A stretch of DNA of 64,000 bases from Bactericera cockerelli (GCA_024516035.1 CM044961.1:30834195-30898194), one strand, 5' to 3'; shown: positions 45,501 through 54,770, numbered from the stretch's first letter. Numbers and translations are program-made. The notes: generated from the sequence alone by a model not told the origin.

Positions 45501-45637
45501 ATGGCATAAAATACTACAACAACTTGACAACAGAAACAAAAACACTAACCCTACCTCAATTCAAAACAAAAGTAACCGAAAATATCATAAATATAACACC
45601 ATACAATTTTAAAGACCTAGAGAACATTACATACTAA
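42527..45637 (+). CDS. LINE endonuclease / reverse transcriptase
   Basis: The frame is open from before 42500; the first codon of this interval is GTG, and there is no ATG before the endonuclease core. Endonuclease motifs: IYHQNVQSL, FICLTEHW (catalytic Glu), NVICGDLNIDF, LDYIITS and ISDHLGQYI (catalytic Asp/His). A linker of about 330 residues includes a CAA-repeat Gln/Asn tract (about 43965-44025). RT motifs: NYRPIYKTSNIAKI, QHGFRTNHSTSTACL, LYFDLTAAFDVVNKD (Asp), HGVSQGSNLGPNLF, VIFADDINITI (active-site pair) and IKYLGIYIDNN. The C-terminus has NHTYNTRNAK and SFFERTSKYNGIKYYNNL, typical of the CR1/L2/Daphne group. All catalytic residues seem intact and the frame is uninterrupted over 1036 codons. 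Confidence 0.9.
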   Translation: MTTTTTPTATTITTVTEATKTTNTQKTKCKSNIKEINTKNKQKDTNTIRIYHQNVQSLSGNGKISSIEIAAEQHKYDFICLTEHWQKKENIENLAIENFTLVESFCREPKKSNSNITYGGAAIYCRDEISQACKPIKIQKMIVHEKSFECVALKYNKNSIHVNLFCIYRNPTSNIKSFLKSLTSLLDKHCNTNQINVICGDLNIDFIQKTYDYKQLEDILESHNIENKVDEPTREKTGLDYIITSKDTPNKAITINENISDHLGQYIDIKTNKHNKPLQNKELKVIRIFNEENHNKMSKLLDTHNWTETLKLIEQENTDKGTKIILDTIFNYYNIAYPTKQITIKPKKKNIEWITNDIIEEGKEIREIHRQIKYSNKNELKETYDKLKKTHKNNIEKTKRNHIKTKLENSKNKNKTMWETFNTLTGKNKNEPDINIKINNNETIKDPKILAELFINHFLESNTEKINKNKKLLRDHCKNNNTNNNNQQQQQQHQQQQNQFPSQSQKHKQTQEKSNKKIDSKILYKTNPKEIRNIIKKLNTSKGSETHDLPTDILNRNIFILSKILSTLINKSFTEGSYPEIINTSTIHPKHKKGERNNIINYRPIYKTSNIAKIYQIAYTNRLLKHLNENNLLTPHQHGFRTNHSTSTACLELIEYVVENIDKGNIVMTLYFDLTAAFDVVNKDILLHKLKQLGIEDNNWIRTFLEKRSIQVKIKNELSTTKKIEHGVSQGSNLGPNLFLVNINDVTNIIDENNTEEKLVIFADDINITITAKTISELHEKSNNVIKKFMNWCIENHMIPSVQKSNYIIYNIKKQKNLIDLKLKIHNEDLKPTENIKYLGIYIDNNLSWITQNEQICKKLSQLCFIIGQLRKNMDEKSLLTYYYAHGESSIRYAITIWATNTEHKRIFTLQKRIIRKIYRIKQQDTVRELFKTHNIHTLYGLYYLESLLYIHKTQETLQHNQDNHTYNTRNAKQITVPKHKTSFFERTSKYNGIKYYNNLTTETKTLTLPQFKTKVTENIINITPYNFKDLENITY

Positions 45638-45835
45638 TTTAACCACACATACCAAACACATCCATGTACACACACCCACACCTCCACATACCTATAACAC
45701 TTCCTTAACTCACACTCACGCGCCACACATCACAAAATTACATCCTGTCCATTTTTTTTAGTCATAAGTTAGTCCGTAAGTTAGATAGGGCGACAATGTT
45801 TTATACATTTTTCAATGTCTTACAAACAAATAAAT

Positions 45836-45865
45836 ATACTATACTATACTATACTATACTATACT
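45836..45865 (+). repeat. (ATACT)6 LINE 3' terminus
   Basis: Six perfect ATACT units close the LINE just before MITE sequence (ctga, then 48009 onward after the hAT insertion). Some LINE clades use such short repeats instead of poly(A) for target priming. Confidence 0.85.
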
Positions 45866-45869
45866 CTGA

Positions 45870-48001
45870 CAGTGGCGGCTCGTCGGGTGAAGACACTGAA
45901 GACATTTTCACCTAATTTTGAACAGTGAAAACACTACTCATAATCCCTTGAACATGGCACAATTGATCCAACTCAAAGAAAAAAAAAAAAAAAAAAAAGA
46001 GTAAGCTTTGTGTAAAATAGATCAATGCTGCTTAACATTTCAAGTTACTTTCCAAGGAGAACACCAAATGTGAAGACAATTCGAAATTGTCTTCAGTTGT
46101 CCTTGAATCAACCAATCAGAGTTGAGTATTTCCAAGTAGGTATCATGAAATATTAGGCAAGAACTATATCTATGTAATATGCTACTGAGGACAGTCTTCA
46201 GTTGTATTCAGTTTACATTATCTACACGACCTCATACGAAATGTCACGAAGCCACATACCATGTGAGATGTCATGTGTTTTTGATATTAACATTGTTGCC
46301 AGTAGCATTATGCCAGACCTAGGAAACCAGTCAATGATTTAGCCTCCCATATCTAGCACAATCTTGTAATTAAAATAATAATAATAACGTAGGCGTTAGG
46401 AAAGCAGAATTTTGTGTCAGGAATTTTGGATATTATTTCTCATTTTTTGGGTTCTAGTTTTGTACATAGTTCCTAAACGATAGCCGATACCAATAAATTT
46501 TAACTATTTATGTATCTTGTCAACTATAGTCTTAAAAAGGACATCTCGATTGAAGTCAAATCTCGGAAATAATTATTTAATGTAGGTACCGAAATTGAGC
46601 CAAATAAGATAATCTGGTATCTAGTTGTTCCAAGAAGTTTTTAAATAGGGACAATGGTGGTCCTGTTTAAGATCCTGACTATGGAACCACTTTAAAAAAT
46701 AATCATGAAATTAGACGTGTTGAAATGAAATTCTCAAGAGAAAATTCTGTTCAAGCGGTGTAGTATTATTTTTTTAAATAAATAAATACGTCTTACATGA
46801 TTTGAGGGATTTTTTTAACTTTAAAATATAGCTCTTGAAGCTTGTAGAAATTTAGCTATGAAATTAACTTGGCAACATTGTATCTCTTATCTTTAGAATG
46901 TAAACAAAACTTGTAGTGCACTTTTTAAATTTTATTAGATTATTTTCAAATCTTTTCAACGGTAATCAAGTGACTTTGAATTGGTGTAACTAGTTAATAA
47001 AGTTATTTCCCAGTATTTGATACAGGATAGAAAACATTATTCCTACCTGATCTGACCTGTGCTTTTCATAATAAGTTGAATATTAAGTAGCTATGTACTT
47101 CTTTCAGTGTCAGAAATAACATTATAATTATGCAGGTTGCAGGTAGCTAAGCACACAGCTTCCAGTGAAGTACTTAAAATTATAAGGCAATATCTGTGTT
47201 TTTCATAAATAGTCATTTAAACATCAATGGTAACACAAATTTAAGCTGATTTTATATTTGTAGTAAGTATGTTTTCTTAGATTTATTTTGTAATCTGGTG
47301 GTGGATTTTCTTCCAGTTTTGGATTGTAATTTTTAGTCTTCAACTAACTTTCTTTCCTTCCCAGTTCTAACCCCTCTTTAAAATGTACCTACCTATCTAC
47401 TGAGGTATAATCCTAATATTTTTATTTTAATTCCTTTTTACCAACTTTTAGTTAATATTTTTTATTAAGATGAATAAATATTTTTTTATTAAGATGAATA
47501 ATTAATAACAATGCTTCAAAGAAACAATGAGATTCCCACAAAATCATGGGGTTCAAACATTAAAAGTAACCCCATTCAGATTAAGAAGTAATGAGGATAA
47601 GATAGATATTATGATTACTGGATGTCCAATTTCTCCAATTACTATAACCACCACTAAAAAAGTAAAGCAAATGCCTGCCCCACAGCCATACAGTTCAAGC
47701 CTGAATGGCTTATGAAAAATGAATGGCTGTGTACCAGCTCAAGTGTTGACAAATTGTTCTGCTGGCCTTGTTTATTTATTAAGTACCAAGTGTTCTCCAA
47801 AAAAAGTACCTATAAAAACTTATATGATGCAAAACTGGTATGAGAGAAAACCATGCTCTGCAGGGAAACAGCCATAACTTACAATGGGCTGTGTTTATGA
47901 GACCATAAGAACTAAGATCTGATAAATTAATAATTTTATTTTTTCAATACTTCTGGTTATAATTTGTCTTCACCTAGTCTTGAAGTCAGGAGCCGCCACT
48001 G
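45870..48001. mobile_element. hAT-like element without transposase
   Basis: Terminal inverted repeats: cagtggcggctc (12 bp) at 45870 and its complement ending at 48001, with ggtgaagac shared a little further in. The repeat ACTCTGA lies on both sides (45863-45869, 48002-48008), close to the 8-bp duplications of hAT elements. The 2.1-kb interior is AT-rich. Its longest ORF (47527-47715, 62 aa) has no recognisable transposase domain, so the element is non-autonomous or decayed. A small palindrome (gacaattcgaaattgtc) is at about 46076-46093. Confidence 0.78.
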
Positions 48002-48008
48002 ACTCTGA

Positions 48009-48103
48009 TTGGTTAATTTGAACTCAATAACCAATTAGAGAGCGTTGTGTGACGGTTGAAACGGAGATTCGGAGAGTAGAAAGTCTTTCTGGAACGGGTC
48101 ACA
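48009..48103. mobile_element. Palindromic MITE, right half
   Basis: From ttggttaatttgaactcaat to tttctggaacgggtcacag. It pairs with 39988-40066: gttgtgtgacggttgaaac here against tttcaactgtcacacaac there. Together with ctga at 45866-45869 the halves make a MITE of about 175 bp. Confidence 0.75.
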
Positions 48104-48295
48104 GGTCCTCGTTCCAGAAACCACTCTCACTTCATAATCCGTCGTCCTTTCAACCGCCACACAATTCGCTCTGATTGGTTAATTAGTTAATTTGTACGCA
48201 TTAACCAATCAGAGTGATGCGTAGTATGTCGGTTGAAAGGGAGATTTGTGGATTATGAGACTGAGAGTGATTTGTGTAACGAAGTCATTGCACAA
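48104..48295. mobile_element. Palindromic MITE, intact relative
   Basis: Left arm tcctcgttccagaaaccact through tttcaaccgccacacaattc and centre ctctgattggttaatt, then the inverse arm ttaaccaatcagagtg, gtcggttgaaagggagattt and gagactgagagtgatttgtg. It is about 190 bp with diverged arms. It directly abuts the split copy. Confidence 0.75.
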
Positions 48296-48579
48296 TTCAT
48301 TAGGAGGAGGTCCAGCCGTAAAATGTGGAATAATAATAATACCATAATTAATATATTACCCACATGAGTCTGTAGGACATATGAAGTCAAAATTAACGAA
48401 TAGGACTGAATTGTCCTTTTATTGTGTCAAATGTAAAAATAAATACTAATGTTATAATAATGTACACATCTGTCAACTATTCAAAGATTACTTCTACAGT
48501 CAATTTTCAGTACATAAAATTTTGATACTTCAATCGACCTGCCTTAGAAAATTATACTCACAGAAAAATTATTATACAG

Positions 48580-48770
48580 TCTTTTTTCTCAAGAATTTTA
48601 CTAAACATAGGTAAAAGTGAGATTGGTCTGTAGTTAGGTAGTTAATAGTTTTGTATAGGCAACACAAAACTATTAATTACTATCAACAACTAACTTCTTG
48701 TGAATTGGTACTATTATACTGCGCTTGTATAGGTCGGGGAAAATACCATTTGTCATACTTAGGTAAATTT
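48580..48770 (-). pseudogene. Short relic of a LINE reverse transcriptase
   Basis: On the minus strand the words LSMTNGIFPDLYKRSIIVPI and then, after a frame break, NYRPISLLPMFSKILEK are the region before and including RT block 1-2 of non-LTR elements. Stops lie on both sides (upstream TAA near 48765, TAA after VVDSN near 48680). No catalytic motif remains. Confidence 0.8.
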
Positions 48771-49149
48771 ACCAACGACATGCATCACCCCATATATTTA
48801 TATATAGATAGTTAGATACCTAATATAAATAATATAAATTACAACCCTTTCTACTTACAGCTGCCTAGTCAACTATGAAGAGAACTATGGTTCTAATACC
48901 TACCCTTATCTACCCTAACCTTCCCTTATTTTTACCCTCACCTACCCTATTCCTATTCTTACCTCAACTTTTAATTTCAGCTAGAAGGGACAGGAATAAT
49001 ATTAAGTTCAATTTTTTCTTCATCCCTCTCAGCTTGTACCTCCAGCTTTTTTTACCTTCTTTTATTCGACTTGAGAGTTACGTCGAAAGGAAAATGAAAA
49101 TTTCTCGTTTCACAAAGCATGTATAGCTTGTATACCTATTTTATTTATT
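48771..49149. other. Unassigned spacer
   Basis: The 83-aa ORF at 48875-49126 is Leu/Phe/Pro-rich with no recognisable domain. A short accct/cctac repeat lies at 48898-48965. Confidence 0.4.
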
Positions 49150-49353
49150 TATTTATTTTTTTTTAAATTCTTTATTAGATATAAAAAGACATTGTATGTA
49201 CACATTGTAGAGTACAAATAATTATTATAAAAATTAAAAAAATGGAAACAATATAAACTCTAAAAAGGAAAAAAAAAATATAAATAAATACACATAATTA
49301 TGTCCTAACTAAAGGGCGGGGTTATTGCCTATGGCAATCTCTTCCACCCAACC
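49150..49353 (-). mobile_element. Retroposon 3' end, tail family H
   Basis: ATTT repeats, then attctttattagatataaaa, and the closing block tgtcctaactaaagggcggg with atggcaatctcttccaccca. It is on the minus strand and the longest copy in the window. Confidence 0.75.
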
Positions 49354-49469
49354 TATGAACTTGGTTTTATACTAAACTTGCTTTTCGGAGCAGAAATTGA
49401 AAAAAAAAAGAAAAAAAAAAAAGATATGATATTGGAACAAAGAAAAGCTATCAAATTTGTGGTTAATTA

Positions 49470-49585
49470 TTATACTTTTGTTATATCATATCACAACTAC
49501 TCAAACTCGCTTTAATAAATCTACACTGAAACCGGAACTTGAACCACCGACCTCCGGGTTACAAGTCCGGCGCCTTATCCTACGT
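49470..49585 (-). mobile_element. SINE-B copy, head truncated
   Basis: From atcatatcacaactactcaa to cgacctccgggttacaagtc and cggcgccttatcc. It ends before the A-box region. Confidence 0.7.
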
Positions 49586-49627
49586 AAGTTTTATTTTCAA
49601 CAATTTTTTGCATGACTTTTTTTTGCA

Positions 49628-49818
49628 TAATAATAATATTGCCTTATTTATACTGCCCGATTAGAACTAATTCCAGCAGTAAGCCCAAGAAGACATATTA
49701 ATATTAGGTGCTCAAAATACCAAATGGGAGGGTAAGTTTTCATGTCCCGTCTGGGTTTTGAACCCGCGACCTCTGTATTATCAGTCAGACGCCTTGACCA
49801 CTGAGCTACTGGGACAGA
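49628..49818 (-). mobile_element. SINE-D, tRNA-derived, near-complete
   Basis: On the minus strand, ctgtcccagtagctcagtgg (A box) and gtcgcgggttcaaaacccag (B box) form a tRNA-like head with five acceptor pairs (GTCCC/GGGAC). A body of about 110 bp follows and ends in ATT triplets. The same body behind the head at 51343-51523 shows it is a SINE, not a tRNA gene. Confidence 0.82.
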
Positions 49819-50159
49819 CATGATCTGTTACTCTTAGCCAATAAAAATCATTCGCTTTGAAATAAAAGAGAAAGTTTGAAAAAAATTGGACTCATTCCTG
49901 TAACTAGACACCCCAGTGTAAAAACTTCAAAGGGTAAAGACAGAAAAACAAGAGAACAAACGCCGTTTGATCCTAATCGGATGGAAGGATAACCACATAA
50001 CACAAAAATGGAATAAAAATTTGATTTTTAAATTTTTATAAATGAAATAACAATAAAAAAAAACCTCATCTGTTCTGCCACATTAAATTATTAAATTAAT
50101 GTGAAATTATGCCTTTGTATTAAAATAATTAAAATCAATTTATGCCTAAAAAATCATTT
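49819..50159. other. Unassigned spacer
   Basis: AT-rich, no ORF or repeat recognised. Confidence 0.4.
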
Positions 50160-50465
50160 TTTGTCTTCTTCTTCTTTCACTTTGCCTTTTACCTCACCTA
50201 CTTGAGGTTGAGGTCGGCATTGTTCAACCTCATGTTCGAGGTTGAATGAATGATTGTGGCACATTTTTTAAGGCTGGATGGCCTTCCAAACGCCAACGAA
50301 TTCTGTTTGATTGAACGTCCTGATACCCACATTAACCTCACCCTGCCTGGGTTGGGCTGGGAACATCCAGCATCAGGAGTGTTTGAATGTGAGTGGTTAC
50401 CTCGCTGGGAGTTGCTTAACTGCAGTGACATGACGAGAACTGGTGTACTCGACGCCTTAAGTTTA
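50160..50465 (-). mobile_element. 5S-rRNA-headed SINE, copy 2, with full tail
   Basis: Read on the minus strand, the first about 87 bases (50457 back to 50371) track 5S rRNA: gagtacaccagttctcgtca, then cactgcagttaagcaactcc (A-box region) and agcgaggtaaccact. The body has caggcagggtgaggttaatg and the tail caacctcgaacatgaggttg, aacaatgccgacc and caaagtgaaagaagaagaag. The tail is that of tRNA-headed SINE-C at 11250-11330. Confidence 0.8.
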
Positions 50466-50477
50466 AATCATATTTAA

Positions 50478-50532
50478 ATTGTGTTAATCACTTTCGTGAT
50501 ATCACAACTACTGAAACTCGCTCTACTAAATA
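50478..50532 (-). mobile_element. SINE-B 3' fragment
   Basis: gtgttaatcactttcgtgat through aactcgctctactaaat; body only. Confidence 0.65.
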
Positions 50533-50719
50533 TTTGAAATTATGCCCGTATATAACAATAATAATATTCAATTAATGTCGAAAAAACCATGTAAAGAAGT
50601 ACCACTGTTGCCAAGTTTATTTTGAGAAAGTTTATCGATAGAATTTTTCCGATTTTGTTCAACTTTGTTTCCCATTAATGTCGAATTGAATTTAATTATT
50701 TAAAATTAGTATATATATT

Positions 50720-50803
50720 TGTTGAACTTGGGACTTGAACCTCCGACCTCCAGGTCAAGAGTCCGAAGACTTATTATCGATCAAGCTACTGAAGTCCGTT
50801 TCA
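50720..50803 (-). mobile_element. SINE-B head
   Basis: gggacttgaacctccgacct and tatcgatcaagctactgaag; this is the tRNA-like head without the body. Fragment and head may once have been one copy, separated by about 190 bases. Confidence 0.65.
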
Positions 50804-51342
50804 AACTATTACTTTCTAACGGAACCTAAGAATATTTTTTCTTTTTTTTAATAAGATTTTTTTGCTCCCAACTATAGTAAATTTTTCCGGCTGTAAATTT
50901 CTGCACACGTTTGAATTTTTTTATTCGTTTTTTTTTTCCTCTCTCTCTCTCTCTCTCTTCAAAGTTTTGATGTGGTGAAAAGAGAAGACGAATACAGATT
51001 GGAAAATTAAATCCTACAAACTTGGCTGAATATTAATTTGCCATCAGTGCCGGTATAAGCTAAATTATTATTATTTTTTATCATCATCAACACTACCTCC
51101 TCTGGAAGTATAGAAATATTATTAAAAGTTACAGATAGAACATGGAAGTCAATTCTTCTGATGGCAATGCTGGTGAATTATTGTACAATACGGTTCCGGG
51201 TATATTCGTGGCGATAAAGAGGAGGATTTTAGGGAGTATGGCGCACTGTTTTAAGCGCTGGAACCCGGCACTTCGGTTGAATCTCTTGGAAAATTTTGAC
51301 TGCTCTCAGAAGAAGAAAAAAAAAAAATATCGAAAATTTATA
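50804..51342. other. Unassigned spacer
   Basis: A TC run lies at 50940-50960. The 70-aa ORF at 51142-51354 has no recognisable domain. Confidence 0.4.
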
Positions 51343-51523
51343 CTGCCTGAATAGGACTATTTAGTCCCATTATTCCAGCAGTAAGCCCAAGAAATATTAT
51401 TTTAGGGTAAAAAATCCCAGATGGGAGGATAACTTGCCATATCCCGACTGGGTTTCGAACCCGCGACCTCTGGTATCTCTGGATTCACAGAGTGCCGCCT
51501 TTACCACTGAGCTACTGGGACAG
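51343..51523 (-). mobile_element. SINE-D copy
   Basis: tttagtcccattattccagc through gactgggtttcgaacccgcg to actgagctactgggacagac. It carries head and body and matches 49628-49818 and the fragment at 5-122. Confidence 0.82.
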
Positions 51524-51625
51524 ACATCAATGCCGTATGGCTCCCGTCTGATGGCCCTTTGGACAAGAAGCGACAAAATACTTACCATTAAGATGGTGGG
51601 TCTTTCTTCTGCATGGTAAGCAAGT

Positions 51626-51766
51626 AACCGACCTCAGTAGCTTGATCGATAAGGCAGCGGACTTGAAACCTGGAGGTCAGTGGTTCAAGTCCCGGTTTCA
51701 GCGTAGATTTAGTAAAGCGAGTTTGAGTAATTATGATATCACGAAAGTGATGAACACAAATATGAG
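51626..51766 (+). mobile_element. SINE-B, best copy
   Basis: It begins accgacctcagtagcttgat, has cagtggttcaagtcccggtt as B box, tcagcgtagatttagtaaag and cgagtttgagtaattatgat in the body, and ends gatgaacacaaatatga. It is used here as the family reference. Confidence 0.85.
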
Positions 51767-51984
51767 AACATTTTTTTTGCTAAGCAAGTAACCTACTATT
51801 GAGCAAATCTTGCGCTCAGTGCCTATTACTTCATGAATACTAACATATCTTATTTTATTATGTCAAATACATTTATTATTTTTCATTTTGCCTTATTACT
51901 TCCGAAACATGACACGAAACGTTCCATTATAGTTTAACGAGAGAAGAGTTAATCTACCATTAAAATAAAAGAGTCTGGCTGGGG

Positions 51985-52170
51985 GACTTTAAACAGGGAG
52001 TAGACCAGCAGTCTAGCTGGGGGACAATAAACAGGGAGTAGACCATCATTGGCTTGGTTCTGGGGGCCCTTGTCAATTATTAGCCTCCTTGTAAAGACAG
52101 TGGTACAAGTGCTGAGTCATTCCTCCATTTTCTGGCTACCATCGTTCACGATGACGCCACCCTATGATGA
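51985..52170 (-). mobile_element. Repeat family J, copy 1
   Basis: This stretch with aacagggagtagaccatcat, gggcccttgtcaattattag and atcgttcacgatgacgccac is the inverse of 53398-53572 and 56425-56568. An extra partial unit (gggactttaaacagggagta) precedes it. In this orientation it ends in GAT triplets. Confidence 0.75.
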
Positions 52171-52189
52171 TGAAAATAAATGAGAGTGG

Positions 52190-52230
52190 TTTTTTTTGGG
52201 GGGGGGGGGGGGGGGGGAGGGGGGGGCATT
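52190..52230. repeat. Poly(G) run
   Basis: T-run, about 20 G, A, then seven G (52198-52227). It is a strong candidate for a G-quadruplex and equally for homopolymer sequencing error. Confidence 0.85.
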
Positions 52231-52624
52231 AATTTCTCAATTCTCCAAAACCATTACTTTCGGATCAAAAATTCCTGCACGCACAAAAATAGCTGGATAC
52301 CACATGAAAGCAGCACAGAGATGACATTTTCTATGAAACTGCCAATTTGCTCAAACCCTGCATGAATTCCTCACATCATTAGCGAAAATTGCGAATTGCT
52401 AATGCATGTACAGTGATTTTCACATGTTCTATCAAAGGCGAGTCCCCATTTCGAGTGCTTCATTCATTATGCACGGGGCCATTTCACATCAGCGTACCCT
52501 ATTGAATTACCACTTCATAGCATCATTGACTTCTGTTTGAGAGAAAATGTAAAGTGGGTTTTGAATTGCATACGAGTGTAGTGTAGTACGGAGTGTGTAG
52601 TGTGTAGTACGGAGACTAACAAAC
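52231..52624. other. Unassigned spacer
   Basis: Composition is balanced; a gtagtgtagtacggagtgtg repeat lies near 52575-52612. No gene is recognised. Confidence 0.4.
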
Positions 52625-52951
52625 TGGTGGTCAACGCACTAGTCTGATAATCCAGGTAGCGTATGGATCCATTGGTTCGAATCCCACCCAGAGCATGAAT
52701 TTTTCCTCATTAATTTGAGTTTGTGACCACAAATAATAAGACTCTGAGGGTTAAGTGGTAACGGAAAACGGTATCCCTACGGTAGCGTAGGGATCTGTTG
52801 GTTCGAATCCCACCCAGTGCATGAATTTTTCCTCGTTAATTTGAGTATGTGGCGATCTAATCATAAGACTCTGAGGGTTAAGTGGTAGAAAATGCTTTGA
52901 GCATTAACCTCACCTGGTGGTTACCTTCCACTGAAGAGTGATATTATTATA
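52625..52951 (+). mobile_element. Two SINE-A copies in tandem
   Basis: Copy one (52625-52762) has gtggtcaacgcactagtctg and ttggttcgaatcccacccag but stops in the body. Copy two (52777-52951) starts at tacggtagcgtagggatctg and is complete to gaagagtgatattattat. The second lacks the A-box part, so unequal exchange or insertion within the body could have produced the pair. Confidence 0.82.
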
Positions 52952-53021
52952 ACTTAAGACTGAATTCGGAGAACAGCTGAGAGTAGAATATTTCTTCTTT
53001 TTTTTCCTCCTCTTCTTTTTT

Positions 53022-53204
53022 AAAGGTTAGGTATTGTGCCCCGGAACCGCTTTCGCATTACTTCAAGGCACTTTACCTTTACACCCATGCCATTCCGGAA
53101 ACGGAAAACTCGGTTAGAATATTCCGCTCCGGTCGAGATTCGAACTCGCAACCTCCGGGTCAGCAACCAATGCTCTTAACCACTGAGCCATGGAGATCGG
53201 CAAT
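53022..53204 (-). mobile_element. SINE-F, tRNA-derived, with full head
   Basis: On the minus strand, tctccatggctcagtggtta (A box) and ggaggttgcgagttcgaatc (B box), then gaatattctaaccgagtttt and tgtgccccggaaccgc complement. It matches 27165-27345. Confidence 0.82.
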
Positions 53205-53397
53205 GGAATCTAGAAAATATTTCTTCAATACCCGCAAATATAAATTATCCATACCTACAGGAATAGAGAAAAATATAATTATAAATAAATTTAAAATTAA
53301 AAAAAAATTAAATTAAAAAGTTTTCATTTATCATCGACGATGGGCTAAAAGATAAGATTGATGGCCCTTTTTTCTTATACGAGGGTCATCATAACAG

Positions 53398-53572
53398 GGT
53401 GACGTCATCATCATCATAGGGTGGCGTCATCGTAAACGATGGTAGCCAGACAGAGGAGGAATGACTCAGTACTTCTACCACTGTCTTTACAATGAGGCTA
53501 ATAATATTGACAAGGGCCCCCAGAACCAAGCCAATGCTTGTCTACTCCCTGTTTATAGTTCCACAGCTAGGC
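53398..53572 (+). mobile_element. Repeat family J, copy 2
   Basis: catcatcatagggtggcgtc, ctaccactgtctttacaatg, gacaagggcccccagaacca and tctactccctgtttatag. With copy 1 (51985) it forms an inverted pair about 1.2 kb apart. Confidence 0.75.
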
Positions 53573-53676
53573 ATGTTTTTTTTTGTATACAAGGAAAATA
53601 ATATATTTTTATTAAAGGAAAACTTTATAAAATGAAAAAAGCAACTTAAAGCTCTAATGAATTCAACAAGTTTGAC

Positions 53677-53803
53677 ATTCAATATGAAACAAATTATGCA
53701 TTAAATGAAACTAGGATTCATTGTCATCTGGACTAATTTATGAATTAATTATCCAGATGACAATGAATCCTATAGTCTCATATTTTGAATGCATAATTTG
53801 TTA
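53677..53803. repeat. Hairpin with 20-bp perfect core stem
   Basis: aggattcattgtcatctgga (53713-53732) is exactly inverse to 53752-53771 across a 19-base loop. Pairing continues imperfectly outward (acaaattatgcatt near 53689 with its complement near 53790). It is possibly a small MITE. Confidence 0.8.
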
Positions 53804-54770
53804 AACCTATAATATTTGCAAACCTGGGTTTGGGCTGTGCGTGGGATGCGTTCAATTTGTGTTGGACCCTAGACTCTGTAAAGTAATTTCCGAATGAAAC
53901 TTCATACCATTAATTGGCATAGTTATTAAAAACTTAAATCTATTGAAATTTCGAATCTATAAAAAAACATTCAACTGTGCTATAAATTTTAATACCTTTT
54001 CCAACGTAGCTGGAATGTTCTGGGTGTTAAAAAAGTTATGCAAAACTATTTTCAGAGAAAAGGGTTCAAAAAAAAAGACAAAACACTGCCAATAATGGAC
54101 ACAATACTTCCTCGTGATTCTTTCACATTGTACAGACGTGGCAATTTTGAGATTTTATAATAAATCACTTGTATCTCCAAAACCACTTAACCGATTTTAT
54201 TCAAATTTGTTATTAATGGTAGTATACTATTCTTTTCATTCTAGATTCTACAAAAAATTCTGTATCGAATACCTATTTTTTGACTTTTTTGTCAACTTTT
54301 TTGGATTTTCTTAAATATCAGAGCTAAATCATGATTAATTAAAAATATTAATGGCCTATGTAATACGATAGTATGCATATACATACAAAATTTCATCAAA
54401 ATTGGGTGTTACCGTTCACGAGATATAAGCGTTTAAGTAAAAAGTTAGTGCCCAGGCGCATGGTCTCTTTCACCCAGAACCGCTAGTGCGAAGTTGATGA
54501 ATTTAACATGGGATCATTTACAGTACGTCTTCTATTTGCTAACAAAATTTCATCGAAATCCGTTTAGCGGTTTCTGAGATTTGCGCGTTACAAGGAATTT
54601 TTTTAACAGACAGACAGATAGACACAAAAACCAAAGTTGCTCAGGAGGTTATGAAACGTCCAGAAATATGGAAAAAAAATCGGAGCAAAAAAATATTATT
54701 TTTATTTACAAAAACGAACACAATACTTCCGATTTCTAATATTAGAAATTTCTCGGAAGTAATACGTAGC
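53804..54770. mobile_element. Helitron/Helentron-like repeat, non-coding
   Basis: Phrases such as tttcatcgaaatccgtttag, cggtttctgagatttgcgcg and cagacagacagatagacac are typical of Helitron-like repeats in insects. Near the right side a hairpin cttccgatttctaatattag with its complement lies at 54725-54763. Fragments recur at 56575, 62370 and 63495. No Rep/helicase coding is present and the borders are uncertain. Confidence 0.5.

Larger units (their letters stand above)
40067..45865 (+). mobile_element. Full-length CR1/L2-like LINE with SGNH esterase
   Basis: Both borders are fixed by the interrupted MITE. The element is 5.8 kb: a short 5' UTR (about 100 bp), a coiled-coil ORF, an SGNH-esterase ORF, an endonuclease/RT ORF and a roughly 200-bp 3' UTR. 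It ends in six ATACT units (45836-45865) rather than poly(A). Short microsatellite 3' ends and esterase-bearing first ORFs are known from the CR1/L2/Daphne group, which also fits the C-terminal motifs. The sense strand is strikingly A-rich. Confidence 0.85.

Noticed and set aside
47527..47715. 62-aa ORF as hAT transposase remnant
   Set aside because: No dimerisation or RNase-H-like block recognisable; position inside a hAT-like element is the only hint.
49743..49818. tRNA-like structure resembling a tRNA gene
   Set aside because: It continues into the SINE-D body and has a second copy with the same body at 51343; acceptor stem only partly pairs.
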